Shown: positions 55,401-56,344, counted from the stretch's first letter. The stretch: DNA of 64,000 bases from Serripes groenlandicus (GCA_031761405.1 JASEVX010000010.1:15681800-15745799); one strand, 5' to 3'. Numbers and translations are program-made. Notes: a model not told the origin generated them from the sequence alone.

Positions 55401-55652
55401 ATTTTTTTCACCTCTATCAAAATGACACTTTCAAATTCAAAATGCTAACATTTATTTCCTCAGATGTTTAAAAGCAGGTGTCCTAAAAAAATGTCAACTT
55501 TGGTAAACAGTTTACTTTGTTGGTTTACTTCAGATTCAACTGGAGCTCACAGAGAGGCTGCTGCTGCAGAGTTAGAAAAAATGACAAAAAGTAAACAGAC
55601 AAAAAGAGCACATTCAGATGTCAACCCAAATGGACCAAGTTCAGCATCCTGA
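16366..55652 (+). CDS. DYNC1LI1: Cytoplasmic dynein 1 light intermediate chain, complete 12-exon gene
   Basis: Spliced CDS: 16366-16442, 21105-21178, 22810-22926, 23665-23895, 26648-26838, 27734-27827, 32162-32297, 32779-32890, 33280-33381, 36720-36824, 53891-53999, 55534-55652. Every junction is GT-AG and phases agree, giving 1467 nt and 488 residues, close to vertebrate LIC2 (about 490) and LIC1 (about 520). Residues 51-58 read GDNECGKT, a P-loop; WALDGD is at 97-102; conserved family blocks include [25 protein letters not shown] and [14 protein letters not shown]. Residues about 365-413 form an SP/TP-rich linker. Residues 425-439 carry the LANFFNSLL helix, whose paired Phe (431-432) matches the Phe pair that contacts coiled-coil adaptors in vertebrate LIC1. 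Known family role: the subunit binds the dynein heavy chain through its G-like domain and links the motor to cargo adaptors in the cytosol. Most invertebrates have one gene, so LIC1 versus LIC2 is not a meaningful choice; the symbol is a convenience. Confidence 0.97.
16443..17097. other. Start of intron 1, no element recognised
   Basis: AT-rich intronic sequence without MITE hallmarks, one of the few long MITE-free intervals. Short A-rich tract at 16776-16797. Confidence 0.4.
17098..17268 (+). mobile_element. TTAA MITE, group B, internally shortened
   Basis: TTAACCCATTCCCACATAC at the left, AGGGAAAGGGTTAC at the right. About 50 bp of the core is missing. Confidence 0.82.
17466..17520 (+). 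mobile_element. TTAA MITE left-end fragment
   Basis: TTTAACCCATTTCAAAAGG and ATTTCTGCAACAG, then unrelated sequence. Confidence 0.35.
17528..17620. repeat. GGGCCA-containing repeat block
   Basis: GGCCCATGGCCCACCGAG and GGTGGGCCATTTTCAAAAAC, then TTTGGGCCATTG: three spaced GGGCCA motifs. It may be an end of a larger element, but no partner was found. Confidence 0.3.
17621..18307. other. Intronic sequence, nothing recognised
   Basis: AT-rich with no coding or repeat signature, up to the hAT-like element's target site. Confidence 0.35.
18646..18907 (+). mobile_element. TTAA MITE, group A, with a 25-base hairpin insertion
   Basis: Both ends intact. At 18837-18861 a 25-base imperfect palindrome (CTGGGA..TCCCAG) is flanked by CTGCTGC on both sides (18830-18836, 18862-18868); other copies have a single CTGCTGC there. 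Confidence 0.92.
19104..19417 (-). pseudogene. Broken hAT-type exon: PIP-box-like N-terminus plus zinc-finger remnant
   Basis: On the minus strand an ATG (19415-19417) opens [14 protein letters not shown], which contains QTKLESFF, a match to the PCNA-interacting pattern QxxLxxFF. The frame continues to EWCAS, meets a TAA at 19232-19234, and resumes as [20 protein letters not shown] ending SALDR at a consensus donor (AG|gtaagg). The second part resembles the N-terminal zinc finger of KIAA1586-like and ZNF862-like hAT-derived proteins. A Tyr stands where the first Cys of the CxxC would be. The stop and lost Cys indicate decay. Family naming is from pattern memory only. Confidence 0.6.
20081..20147 (+). 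mobile_element. TTAA MITE core fragment
   Basis: AAAACATTATGGCAAATTG and TTGCTCATTATGAGCAATTC without termini. Confidence 0.65.
20164..21034 (+). mobile_element. Helentron-like element, AGCTCACC family
   Basis: 5' TTTAGCTCACCTGAGC, 3' GGTGAGCGATCC then hairpin GGGCCATCATGGCCC and TCTTGTTT. GCTCACC and GGTGAGC form the subterminal inverted repeat. In between are about four units of roughly 160 bp containing AAGCCATGTTGATTGGTC and ATCTTCTCCTCCGAAAGTG. It ends 70 bp before exon 2. Confidence 0.8.
21105..21178 (+). CDS. DYNC1LI1: DYNC1LI coding exon 2 (residues 26-51)
   Basis: Acceptor ttcttcaatag, donor gtgagt. It encodes [18 protein letters not shown], the beta-strand leading to the P-loop. 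The Gly codon that opens the P-loop is split across intron 2. Confidence 0.95.
21263..21405 (-). mobile_element. TTAA MITE, group B, left two-thirds
   Basis: TTAACCTTTTCCAGCATG, GTCTGCAGCAGG, core GATCATGAGCAATTTCTCC. The right end is missing. Confidence 0.75.
21483..21583 (+). repeat. Direct repeat copy 1 in intron 2
   Basis: GTCTGCCATCATAGCATACTG through TCATTTCAATATTC. About 100 bp, recurring at 21910-22003. Confidence 0.7.
21610..21829. mobile_element. hAT-like MITE with 6-bp target duplication
   Basis: Ends CAGGGTTACTATTAAGA and TTCTTAATGAAAACCCTG are inverted with four mismatches. ATAATG flanks both sides (21604-21609 and 21830-21835). 220 bp, no coding content. Confidence 0.75.
21910..22003 (+). 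repeat. Direct repeat copy 2 in intron 2
   Basis: GTCTGCCATCAAAGCATACTG through CATTTCAATATTC. The pair suggests an old local duplication of about 430 bp, with the hAT MITE between. Confidence 0.7.
22029..22712. mobile_element. hAT-like element with GGAACGAATATTCG ends
   Basis: Left AGGGATAGGAACGAATATTC, right GGTATTTGTTCCCATCCCAT CTCT, inverted with mismatches. AT-rich interior without coding sequence. No clear target duplication. Confidence 0.6.
22713..22786 (-). mobile_element. TTAA MITE right-end remnant next to exon 3
   Basis: CAGATTTACCG..CCCCTAGATG, TTTTCAAAGTCCTCTGCTG, GCAGGAAAGGGTTGA. It stops 23 nt before exon 3 and supplies an ATG (22737-22739) in frame with that exon. Confidence 0.8.
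22810..22926 (+). CDS. DYNC1LI1: DYNC1LI coding exon 3, P-loop exon (residues 51-90)
   Basis: It encodes [19 protein letters not shown] followed by [15 protein letters not shown]. The P-loop fits GxxxxGK(S/T), with Lys57 and Thr58 retained. Acceptor actttgtag, donor gtaagt. A MITE end lies 23 nt upstream of the exon. Confidence 0.97.
23103..23195. mobile_element. TTAA MITE fragment in intron 3
   Basis: TTAAACCTTTTCTCTGGTGC, CTGCAGAAACTTTTCGAAAAC, TTGTTGAAAAGGAGAAG. Confidence 0.5.
23665..23895 (+). CDS. DYNC1LI1: DYNC1LI coding exon 4 (residues 90-167)
   Basis: The longest coding exon. It follows a pure-T polypyrimidine tract of about 19 bases. It encodes [37 protein letters not shown] and [18 protein letters not shown], all core DYNC1LI blocks. 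Donor gtaagt. A MITE end begins 21 nt downstream. Confidence 0.97.
23917..23992 (+). mobile_element. TTAA MITE left-end fragment, group B
   Basis: TTAACCCTTTTTCACATAAC, CTCTGCAGCAGACGATTTTG. Begins 21 nt after exon 4 and is cut by the next copy. Confidence 0.75.
23993..24128 (+). mobile_element. TTAA MITE, group A, left half
   Basis: TTAACTCTTTCCCTCATACG to GGCAAAAGGAGAAATTGC, ending exactly at the hairpin apex, where an inverted copy starts. Confidence 0.88.
24129..24353 (-). mobile_element. TTAA MITE, group A, joined to the preceding half copy
   Basis: CTCTTTCCCTCATACAGACG at the left, apex GCTCAAAACGAGC, right end ATGAGGGAAAGGGTTAA followed by A(n). Confidence 0.9.
24718..25660. mobile_element. 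Tc1/mariner-like non-autonomous element
   Basis: Ends CAGTCAAACTTGCG and CACAAGTTTGACTG are inverted over about 13 bases and flanked by TA on both sides. Interior 943 bp with no transposase. Both ends carry GATCAGC and GGTCACC-like motifs. Confidence 0.7.
25663..26012 (+). mobile_element. TTAA MITE, group B, older copy split by an A copy
   Basis: CTTTGAAAACACCTAGGCAA and ATTATTGAAATGAG before, AACATTGTAGAAAAAGCCATC and GTCTGCATGTGACTAAGGG after the insertion. The left terminus is lost at the Tc1-like element. Confidence 0.7.
25731..25955 (-). mobile_element. TTAA MITE, group A, nested in a group B copy
   Basis: TTAACCCTTTCCCTCATATA and ATGAGGGAAAGGGTTAA, core GCACAAAACGTGC. TTAA is present on both sides. 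Confidence 0.93.
26020..26075 (+). repeat. SINE tail fragment
   Basis: TAGTGGTTTCCCTCCTTGGC followed by ACTCAGG, shared with the SINE at 27185-27345. Confidence 0.45.
26336..26529. mobile_element. Foldback (palindromic) element, copy 1
   Basis: Ends CAGAGGTCCAGATAAAGAGG and CCCCTTATCTAGAGC. The centre (26402-26477) is a nearly perfect palindrome of about 76 bases with arms GTGGGTACTCAAAAGAATCG and apex TCTCGCTGAGA. Confidence 0.85.
26648..26838 (+). CDS. DYNC1LI1: DYNC1LI coding exon 5 (residues 167-230)
   Basis: Acceptor gcttacttacag, donor gtaagt. It encodes [12 protein letters not shown], a variable charged segment, then [24 protein letters not shown]. The last part is the conserved strand and TK(C/A)D-type motif that corresponds to the guanine-specificity region of Ras-like folds. 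Confidence 0.96.
26899..27165 (-). mobile_element. Foldback fragment interrupted by a TTAA MITE
   Basis: TCTAGATAAGGGG at 26901 is the family terminus and ACATAGGGTTTGAGGGCC at 27149 is internal arm sequence. The MITE 26936-27145 lies between. Confidence 0.55.
26936..27145 (-). mobile_element. TTAA MITE, group B, right end lost
   Basis: TTAACCTTTTCCAAGATATA, TTTTGAAAACATTGTGTC, apex GCTCAAAATGAGC, then TTTTTGCCTGCCG. Confidence 0.7.
27185..27350 (+). mobile_element. tRNA-derived SINE
   Basis: A-box-like AGTCTAGGGGTAAGATC and B box GAGTTCAATCCCC, then an A-rich stretch and the tail TTCCCTCCTTGGCGCTCAGG. Confidence 0.65.
27355..27608. mobile_element. Tc1/mariner-like MITE with internal duplication
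   Basis: TA-CAGTGGAACC at the left and GGTTTGACTA-TA at the right. Inside, CCTGTGTATAGAGACCACC and a variant repeat 63 bp apart. It ends 125 bp before exon 6. Confidence 0.6.
27734..27827 (+). CDS. DYNC1LI1: DYNC1LI coding exon 6 (residues 231-262)
   Basis: Acceptor ccattttcag, donor gtatcc. It encodes [18 protein letters not shown] and [13 protein letters not shown], among the most conserved stretches of the family. Ala231 stands where vertebrates have Cys. Confidence 0.95.
27884..28119 (+). mobile_element. Helentron-like 5' portion
   Basis: TTTTAGCTTGTCTATTTTTC and AAAGAAAATAGTTGGGC, then TACCAAGTCACATAATTCTGG. A related copy is at 47033. The 3' hairpin is missing; the hAT-like element lies immediately downstream. 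Confidence 0.5.
28124..29866. mobile_element. hAT-like element, 1743 bp, with 5-bp target duplication
   Basis: Exact 14-base inverted ends CAGGGCTGTACAAA and TTTGTACAGCCCTG. AAGTC flanks both sides (28119-28123 and 29867-29871). Both ends contain GGACAAGTGGCATT motifs. A short open stretch from 28893 ([18 protein letters not shown]) is not clearly a transposase. Confidence 0.82.
29988..31137 (+). mobile_element. Helentron-like element, AGCTCGACTATTC family
   Basis: 5' TTTAGCTCGACTATTCGAAG, 3' GAATAGTCGAGC then hairpin GCTGTCCTCCGACAGC and TCTTGTT. The 12-base inverted repeat is exact. Three or four units of about 175 bp carry TTTTTGTGCAAGCTAGCATT and perfect AGGTCACTGTGACCT palindromes at 30334-30348 and 30483-30497. 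Confidence 0.82.
31151..31609 (+). mobile_element. TTAA MITE, group B, split by a SINE
   Basis: Left arm CTGAACCCTTCCTTTCTCCC through GGCAAAAACATGG; right part GGCAAATCTCTAATAATGAA through AGTGGTTAA. Confidence 0.72.
31218..31490 (-). mobile_element. tRNA-derived SINE, minus strand, inserted in a MITE
   Basis: On the minus strand: GGTAATTCAGTTGGTAGC (A-box-like), GAGTTTGAACCAC (B box), TTGGCCAACATTCTTTCTGA, and a 3' tail CCCCAATCAATCAAACAAT. GCAAAAACATGG and GCAAAAAGCATGG flank it as target duplication. Same family as 49085-49250. Confidence 0.75.
31656..31755 (+). mobile_element. TTAA MITE, deleted to 100 bp
   Basis: TTAATCCCTTTCCC at the left, ACAATGTTTTCAAAAGTCGTC, right end TATGTGGGAAAGGGTTTT. 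Confidence 0.85.
31828..32057 (-). mobile_element. TTAA MITE, group A
   Basis: TTAACTCTTTCCCTCATATA, core apex GCTCTAAACGAGC, right end intact. It ends 105 bp before exon 7. Confidence 0.93.
32162..32297 (+). CDS. DYNC1LI1: DYNC1LI coding exon 7 (residues 262-307)
   Basis: Acceptor ccttagcttag, donor gtaagt. It encodes [19 protein letters not shown] and [19 protein letters not shown], then EKDCVFI. The split Tyr and Ile codons match both neighbours in phase. It follows the 4.3-kb, transposon-filled intron 6. Confidence 0.96.
32779..32890 (+). CDS. DYNC1LI1: DYNC1LI coding exon 8 (residues 307-344)
   Basis: Acceptor ctgttttcag, donor gtatgt. It encodes [20 protein letters not shown] and [12 protein letters not shown], matching the end of the conserved globular domain in the family. 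Confidence 0.96.
32960..33012 (+). mobile_element. TTAA MITE right-end remnant
   Basis: TTTTCAATAAAAGAAGCC and GGTAAAGGGTTAA. Weak. Confidence 0.4.
33047..33258 (+). mobile_element. TTAA MITE, group B, upstream of exon 9
   Basis: TTAACCCTTTCCCACATAC, shortened core GGCAAAAGGAGCAATTTCTC, right end TATGTGGGAAAGGTTTTAA. 21 nt separate it from exon 9, so it replaces most of the normal upstream intron context. Confidence 0.9.
33280..33381 (+). CDS. DYNC1LI1: DYNC1LI coding exon 9 (residues 345-378)
   Basis: Acceptor ctccatttcag, donor gtacgt. It encodes [20 protein letters not shown] then [14 protein letters not shown], the conserved VFLMK(L/Q)Q helix that closes the globular part. The exon is boxed in by MITEs 21 nt upstream and 20 nt downstream. 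Confidence 0.95.
33402..33629 (+). mobile_element. TTAA MITE, group A, downstream of exon 9
   Basis: TTAACCCTTTCCCTCGCACG, core GCACGTTTTGTGC, right end ATGAGGGAAAGGGTTGA. Begins 20 nt after exon 9. Confidence 0.92.
33626..33842 (+). mobile_element. TTAA MITE, group B, abutting the preceding copy
   Basis: TTGAACACCCTTTTGG, ACTGCAGCAGACGACTTTG, apex GCTCATCATGATA, GACGTCTGCTGCAGAGGTG. Right terminus lost. Confidence 0.78.
33884..34040 (-). mobile_element. TTAA MITE, group B, right end lost
   Basis: TTAACCCTTTCCCTAATAC, GCATCTGCTGCAGAAAAC, core with a short insertion near 33995. Confidence 0.72.
34155..34285 (+). mobile_element. TTAA MITE, group A, left end lost and core deleted
   Basis: TTTAATTGAATGGATAACC, AGGAGAATTTTTTTGTCAC, right end TATAAGGGAAAGGGTTAA. 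Confidence 0.85.
34322..34495 (+). mobile_element. tRNA-derived SINE
   Basis: A box GTGTAGTGGTAGAGCAAC and B box GAGTTCAATCCC, spaced as in a tRNA, then a unique body. The acceptor-stem sides do not pair, so this is a SINE head rather than a functional tRNA gene. It abuts the helentron-like element. Confidence 0.65.
34497..35990 (+). mobile_element. Helentron-like element, AGCTCTACTGG family, large tandem array
   Basis: 5' TTTTAGCTCTACTGGCC with hairpin CTGGCCAAAGGCCAG, a (TCCG)n patch at 34553-34590, about eight units of roughly 160 bp (CCCATGCATGACTGGATTAT, AACTTATACAGTAGTTAGAT), and 3' CCAGTAGAGC then hairpin GGCCCTCATGGGCC and TCTTGTT. The array explains long repetitive open frames here. 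Confidence 0.85.
35991..36035 (+). repeat. SINE 3' tail fragment
   Basis: GGCGTAAAAGACCAAACAAT then TAATCAATCAAT, like the tails at 31225 and 63030. Confidence 0.45.
36031..36440 (+). mobile_element. TTAA MITE, group B, older copy split by an A copy
   Basis: Left TTTATCCCACAGAAATTAAT, core remnant GGCAAAAGAAGAAATTTTCC, then ACTGCAGAAGCA, the nested element, and ATGTATCTGCATGTGGGAAA GGGTTAT. Removing the insert and one TTAA restores the normal B order. Confidence 0.82.
36197..36414 (-). mobile_element. TTAA MITE, group A, nested at a TTAA of a B copy
   Basis: TTAA on both sides (36197-36200 and 36411-36414) inside the host MITE's right arm, a direct demonstration of TTAA target duplication. 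Core GCTCAAAACGAGC with a small deletion beside it. Confidence 0.94.
36467..36688 (-). mobile_element. TTAA MITE, group B, upstream of exon 10
   Basis: TTAATACCCTTTCCC at the left, core around 36530-36575, right end TATGTGGGAAAGGGTTAA. It ends 31 nt before exon 10. Confidence 0.9.
36720..36824 (+). CDS. DYNC1LI1: DYNC1LI coding exon 10, SP/TP-rich linker (residues 379-413)
   Basis: Acceptor gatttttcag, donor gtaaat. It encodes [20 protein letters not shown] then a Ser/Pro-rich stretch ending SPKK. Several SP or TP dipeptides match the mitotically phosphorylated linker of vertebrate LIC1. A MITE ends 31 nt upstream. Confidence 0.92.
36825..37517. other. Start of intron 10, no element recognised
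   Basis: Mixed intronic sequence. TCACATGGGCAAGGCTCATTTCCTTGCC near 37084-37111 resembles a SINE body (minus strand). T tract at 37442-37456. Confidence 0.35.
37518..37720 (-). mobile_element. TTAA MITE, group A/B mosaic
   Basis: TTTATCCCGTTCCCACACATTC (B-like end) with a GTTATCCATTCAATTA internal segment (A-like), apex GCTCATGATGAGC, right end GACGGAAAGGGTTAT. Confidence 0.85.
37817..37977 (+). mobile_element. TTAA MITE, group A, right arm deleted
   Basis: TTAACTCTTTCTCACATAC, full left arm to TTGCTCGTTTA, then directly TTGAGGGAAAGGGTTAA. 161 bp. Confidence 0.9.
37974..38271 (+). mobile_element. TTAA MITE, group B, sharing TTAA with the preceding copy
   Basis: TTAACTCTTTCTCACATAC, apex GCTCATCATGAGC, an extra core segment at 38183-38200, right end TATATGGGAAAGAGTTGG. 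Confidence 0.8.
38272..39207. other. AT-rich intron 10 sequence with one MITE scrap
   Basis: CACCCTTTCCCACTTGCAGA at 39067-39086 is a MITE left end. A degraded core may lie at 38735-38790. Otherwise nothing recognised. Confidence 0.35.
39208..39427 (+). mobile_element. TTAA MITE, group B, diverged
   Basis: TTAACCCCTTTAAATTAC, TTCTGCAGCAGATGACTG, apex GCTCATTATGAGC, AAGTCATCTGCTGAAGAGG, right end GGGTAAACG. Confidence 0.8.
39428..40067. other. AT-rich intron 10 sequence, nothing recognised
   Basis: Contains CAGATCAGGCCGTGCATCCA TGCAG at 40002-40026, similar in style to 40583-40600; possibly remnants of one repeat. Confidence 0.3.
40068..40158. mobile_element. Two TTAA MITE end fragments, head to tail
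   Basis: GAAAAGCGTCTATATGAGGG AAAGGGTTAA (group A right end) then TTCAAAGTCATCAGCGG and GAGGAAAGGGATAA (group B right end). Confidence 0.7.
40279..40500 (+). mobile_element. TTAA MITE, group B
   Basis: TTAAACCTTTTCCCACATAT, core GCTCATAATAAGT, CATCTGCTGCAGATGCATC, right end AAGTGGGAACAGGTGCAA. Confidence 0.82.
40690..40899 (+). mobile_element. TTAA MITE, group B, strongly diverged
   Basis: AGTCTTCCGCTTTGAAAAC, AAAAGGAGAATTTTCTC, AAGCCTTCTACTTCATC. Directly abuts the next copy. Confidence 0.5.
40900..41129 (+). mobile_element. TTAA MITE, group B, diverged
   Basis: TTGACCCTTACTCACATAC at the left, weak core near 41012-41060, right end TATGTGGGAAAGGGTTAA. Confidence 0.75.
41303..41495. mobile_element. 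Foldback (palindromic) element, copy 2
   Basis: Ends CAGAGGACTAGATAAGG and CCTTATCTAGAGCCCTG. Central palindrome 41370-41440 with arms GTGGGTACTCAAAGGAATCA. Confidence 0.85.
41576..41811 (+). mobile_element. TTAA MITE, group A, with internal inverted duplication
   Basis: Both ends intact. The left arm has gained CATAGGTTATCCATTTC, complementary to its own GGATAACCTATG, creating an extra small hairpin. Core GCACGTTTTGTGC. Confidence 0.93.
41845..42160. mobile_element. Foldback element, copy 3, split by a TTAA MITE
   Basis: GTAGATAAGGAGGAGTAAAC at 41851 is the terminus. CCCTATGTTG and GTACTCAAAAGAACATC after 42078 are internal arm; the right terminus is lost. Confidence 0.6.
41887..42075 (+). 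mobile_element. TTAA MITE, group B, termini degraded
   Basis: TCAATTCTGCAGCACACTAC, TTATTGAATAGAATTAAAA, core GCTTATAATGAGG, AACTGTCTGCTGCAAATGG. Confidence 0.7.
42161..42747. other. AT-rich intron 10 sequence, nothing recognised
   Basis: No repeats or coding signals seen. Confidence 0.35.
42748..42961 (-). mobile_element. TTAA MITE, group B
   Basis: TTAACCCTTTCCCACATC, GCTGCAGCAAACGACTTTTG, core CTATAACGAGCAATTTCTCC, right end GTATGTGGGAAAGGGTTAA. Confidence 0.9.
43090..43319 (-). mobile_element. TTAA MITE, group A
   Basis: Both ends intact. Core GCACAAAACGTGC. Confidence 0.94.
43451..43673 (+). mobile_element. TTAA MITE, group A
   Basis: Both ends intact. Core GCTTGTTTTGAGC. Its right TTAA is shared with the next copy. 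Confidence 0.94.
43670..43825 (+). mobile_element. TTAA MITE, group B, internally deleted
   Basis: TTAAACCTTTCCCATAAC, shortened core, GTCGTCTGCTGCAGGTGC, right end CATGTGGGAAAGGGTTTA. Shares TTAA 43670-43673. Confidence 0.86.
43932..44085 (+). mobile_element. tRNA-derived SINE
   Basis: GCGTGGTCAAGCGGTTAAAG (A-box side) and GGTTTGATCCTCGC (B box), then GAGTGCCCGTGCCCTTAGAC and AAGGCACTTTTCCTTGCC, a SINE-body-like segment. Confidence 0.65.
44286..44425 (+). mobile_element. TTAA MITE, group B, right end lost
   Basis: TTAACCCTAATAAAGC, TTCTGAAGCAGAGG, GAAAATCTCTATAAATTTG. The core is degraded. Confidence 0.55.
44430..45092. mobile_element. Tandem-unit element with TACCCCC ends
   Basis: Left ATACCCCGATAAACG, right TTCGGGGGTATT, inverted. 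A (GGTT/GGTC)n patch at 44481-44502. Three to four units of about 147 bp share CTTGTCCGGA and TACAACACATTGAGAGGAAG. Confidence 0.7.
45220..45415 (+). mobile_element. TTAA MITE, group B, right end lost
   Basis: TCTAACCCTTTCCCAAATAC, TTATTGAATAGGGTTG, shortened core, GATGCATCAAAATGTGTC. Confidence 0.78.
45443..46115 (+). mobile_element. Helentron-like element, AGCTCTACTGG family
   Basis: 5' TTTTTAGCTCTACTGGCC, TCCGTCGTCCGTCTGTGCG patch, three to four units, 3' CCAGTAGAGC, hairpin GGCCCTCATGGGCC, TCTTGTTT. Same family as 34497-35990 but half the length. Confidence 0.82.
46135..46335 (+). mobile_element. TTAA MITE, group B, diverged
   Basis: AATTTGCAGCAGATAGTTTTC, TATTGAATGGAGTTC, weak core, right end GCATGTGGTTTAA. 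Confidence 0.68.
46336..46736. other. Intron 10 sequence with a minus-strand B-box-like motif
   Basis: GGGATTCGAACCTGG at 46390-46404 is a canonical B box on the minus strand, but no A box is seen; probably a SINE scrap. The rest is AT-rich and unassigned. Confidence 0.35.
46925..47032 (-). mobile_element. TTAA MITE, group B, left half
   Basis: TTAACCCATTTCCCACTTAC, ATCTACAGCAAACCAC, ATTGTGGCAAAAGGAGAAAT, TATGAGCAATATC, then the helentron-like fragment. A smaller end fragment lies at 46737-46790. Confidence 0.7.
47033..47265 (+). mobile_element. Helentron-like fragment, related to 27884-28119
   Basis: GTTTGTCTGTTTTTCGAAG and AAAACTTAAACCTTACCTCAT match the 27884 copy in order. TACCAAGTCACAGGCACTC follows. 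No termini. Confidence 0.5.
47297..47526 (+). mobile_element. TTAA MITE, group B
   Basis: TTTACAATTTCCCACATAC, TTGCTGCAGCAGAATAG, core with apex TGAGATGAGCAGG, GTCGTCTGCTGCAGATGC, right end AAAGGGTTAA. Confidence 0.85.
47527..47870. other. AT-rich intron 10 sequence, nothing recognised
   Basis: No repeat or coding feature seen. Confidence 0.35.
47873..48114. mobile_element. Inverted-repeat element AGGGCTTGGTGTG, copy 1
   Basis: Ends AGGGCTTGGTGTGAAACGG and CCGTTTCACGCCAAGCCCT. A central palindrome has arms AAATTTAGGTGCCATTGCTC. Flanked by CG on both sides. Very similar to 62636-62876 in the opposite orientation. Confidence 0.82.
48133..48362 (+). mobile_element. TTAA MITE, group B
   Basis: TTAACACTTTCCCATC, apex GCTCATTATGAGC, right end GCATATGGGGAAGAGTTAA, sharing TTAA with the next copy. 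Confidence 0.9.
48359..48588 (-). mobile_element. TTAA MITE, group A
   Basis: TTAACCCTTTCCCTCATACA, apex GCTCAAAATAAGC, right end ATGAGGGAAAGGATTAA. Back to back with the preceding B copy. Confidence 0.92.
48593..48826 (+). mobile_element. TTAA MITE, strongly diverged
   Basis: GAGTCATCTGACTTTGAAAC, ATGGTGGGAAAAGATGAAAT, TTTTTCCCGCAATGTTT, final GAGGGTTAA. Confidence 0.45.
49085..49253 (+). mobile_element. tRNA-derived SINE
   Basis: GCTCAGTCGGTAGCGACGCG (A box side), AGTTTCAACCCCAGC (B box), then CGGCCAACATTCTTTCAGAC and AAGTCACTGTGACAAGC, matching the SINE at 31218-31490. Confidence 0.7.
49254..49285 (-). mobile_element. TTAA MITE right-end fragment
   Basis: GCAGATTTGTTGTATGTGGG AAAGTGTTAA only; the rest was replaced by the SINE. 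Confidence 0.65.
49287..49656. other. Intron 10 sequence, nothing recognised
   Basis: AT-rich, no repeat hallmarks. Confidence 0.35.
49657..49868 (+). mobile_element. TTAA MITE, group A, short deletion at the right end
   Basis: TTAACCCTTTCCCTCATACG, core GCACGTTTTGTGC. The right end jumps from CCTCAGAAAG to GGGTTAA, losing the subterminal GTCTATATGAGG. Confidence 0.92.
50041..50287 (-). mobile_element. TTAA MITE, group A, with duplicated hairpin apex
   Basis: TTAACACTTTCCCTCATATA, right end TATGAGAGAAAGGGTTAA. At the centre, ATTGCTCGAAACGAGCA is present twice in tandem. Confidence 0.93.
50490..50683 (+). mobile_element. TTAA MITE, group B
   Basis: TTAAGCCCTTTCCCACATAC, apex GCTCATGATGAGC, GTCGTCTGCTGCAGAGGC, right end GTGGGATTGGGTTAA. 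Confidence 0.88.
50833..50980. mobile_element. Foldback element with 25-bp arms
   Basis: ATCTGACATGAGTTTTCATT and AATGACAACTCGTGTCAGAT are the inverted ends. Inner arms GTTATTAAGC/GCTTAATAAC enclose a short loop. 148 bp. Confidence 0.7.
50985..51380. mobile_element. Element with TTTATCACATGACAA ends, carrying E2F/CRE-type motifs
   Basis: TTTTATCACATGACAA at the left and TTGTCATGTGATAAA at the right. TTTTGGCGCCAAA lies at 51229-51241, and exact TGACGTCA at 51254-51261 and 51273-51280. No coding content. Superfamily unknown. Confidence 0.55.
51381..51686. other. Intron 10 sequence with foldback scrap
   Basis: GAGGATTCTTTTGAGTAAC at 51410 matches a foldback arm; otherwise unassigned. Confidence 0.3.
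51687..52391 (-). mobile_element. Pearl-like element, copy 2, inverted relative to copy 1
   Basis: TAACCAGGTTTTCCGAAGG at the left and GAAAACCTGGTTTCATGG at the right. Matches 7011-7440 and 7990-8112 on the opposite strand, with the tandem units largely missing. It abuts the helentron-like element. Confidence 0.78.
52397..53331 (+). mobile_element. Helentron-like element, AGCTCACC family
   Basis: 5' TTTAGCTCACCTGTGC, about five units of roughly 160 bp like those at 20164, 3' GTGAGCAATTCCA then hairpin GGGCCATCATGGCCC and TCTTGTTT. A 20-base G run occupies 52746-52765. Confidence 0.82.
53362..53583 (-). mobile_element. TTAA MITE, group A, part of one core arm deleted
   Basis: TTAACCCTTTCCCTGATATA, GCACAAAACGTGCCTTTTGCC (about 9 bases of the arm missing), right end intact. 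It lies 300 bp before exon 11. Confidence 0.93.
53891..53999 (+). CDS. DYNC1LI1: DYNC1LI coding exon 11, adaptor-binding helix (residues 414-450)
   Basis: Acceptor ttccccaacag, donor gtaagt. It encodes [41 protein letters not shown] is the C-terminal helix that binds Hook, BICD and Spindly-type adaptors in vertebrates. It follows the 17-kb intron 10. Confidence 0.96.
54031..54165 (-). mobile_element. TTAA MITE, group A, left part, cut by a helentron-like element
   Basis: TCTAAATCCTTTCCCTCATT, GCCTCTGCAACAG, core GCTCAAAACGAGC. Starts 31 nt after exon 11. Confidence 0.82.
54166..55195 (+). mobile_element. Helentron-like element, AGCTCACC family, distinct units
   Basis: 5' TTTAGCTCACCTAAGC, about five units (ATCTTCTTGTCTGAAACC, TTGGTGTGTAGCATTG), 3' TGTGAGCGATCCA then imperfect hairpin GGGCCATCATTGCCC and TCTTGTTT. 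Same ends as 20164 and 52397 but unrelated internal units. Confidence 0.8.
55196..55533. other. End of intron 11 with MITE scraps
   Basis: AATTGTGGCAGAAGGAGAAAT at 55269 and TTGTTCATGATGAGGAAT at 55370 are core-like. No termini. Confidence 0.4.
55534..55652 (+). CDS. DYNC1LI1: DYNC1LI coding exon 12 and stop (residues 450-488)
   Basis: Acceptor ggtttacttcag. It encodes [20 protein letters not shown] and a polar tail ending SSAS, then TGA. The AELEKMT segment matches the second weak C-terminal helix of the family (AELDRIT in vertebrates). Confidence 0.92.
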
Positions 55653-55790
55653 TTGGATAAACTAAAGCCATGTGACTGCCAAATAGCTTCCTATTGGTCA
55701 ATCCTGTGATTTAAAATTACTCTTAAACTGCATGAAACAATCTGATTGGTCTGGCCACAGATTATCTAATAAAGATGTAATAACCTGATA
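55653..55790 (+). other. DYNC1LI 3' UTR with candidate poly(A) signal
   Basis: AATAAA at 55768-55773 lies 116 nt after the stop codon and is the first canonical hexamer. The true 3' end needs transcript data; a longer UTR is possible. Confidence 0.55.
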
Positions 55791-56272
55791 GGCTAAGCCA
55801 ATTTTGTATGAATAATTAGTGGAGCAGATCTTGGATTGAACTGCTTGACATTTGTGTTCATCGTCCTAGGATCGTTGTGGATCATTAAATGAACTTCAAG
55901 CCGATTTATATCTGGTGAAGAAACTGAAATTTTACTACCAACTATGAAGTGAATGTATCATTAAGTGCTTAAGCTTTAGGGAAGAAATAACAATTTAAGT
56001 TATTCTAAGTCAATGAAATGCATGTTTATACCTCATTTATCTTTCGGTTCAAATATTGTACTCAAAACTAAAATATTCAATATACTTTGAAAATCGTTTG
56101 GGAACAAATGTTAGCTACCGATGGGTTTTGGTTGTTGGACATTTTATTACAATCTATGTACCCTTTTAGCTATTTTTTTCTACGCCCTACCAATATAAAT
56201 TGCCCAAAACCAAAGACTATCCCTATACAGAGTATTTGTTATAATATTTCAAAACTGTATGTAGTGATGAAT
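55791..56272. other. Downstream of DYNC1LI, no element recognised
   Basis: May include additional 3' UTR. AT-rich, no coding signal. Confidence 0.35.
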
Positions 56273-56344
56273 GTCTTTTCCCACATAGAACAAATCTGCA
56301 GCAAACAACTTGGAAAATCTCTATAATTGTAGGTGTAATTATCT
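56273..56344 (+). mobile_element. TTAA MITE left-end fragment, group B
   Basis: TCTTTTCCCACATAGAAC, ATCTGCAGCAAACAAC, ATTGTAGGTGTAATTATC. The same TTGTAGGTGTAATNA variant occurs in the next copy, suggesting a local duplication. Confidence 0.65.
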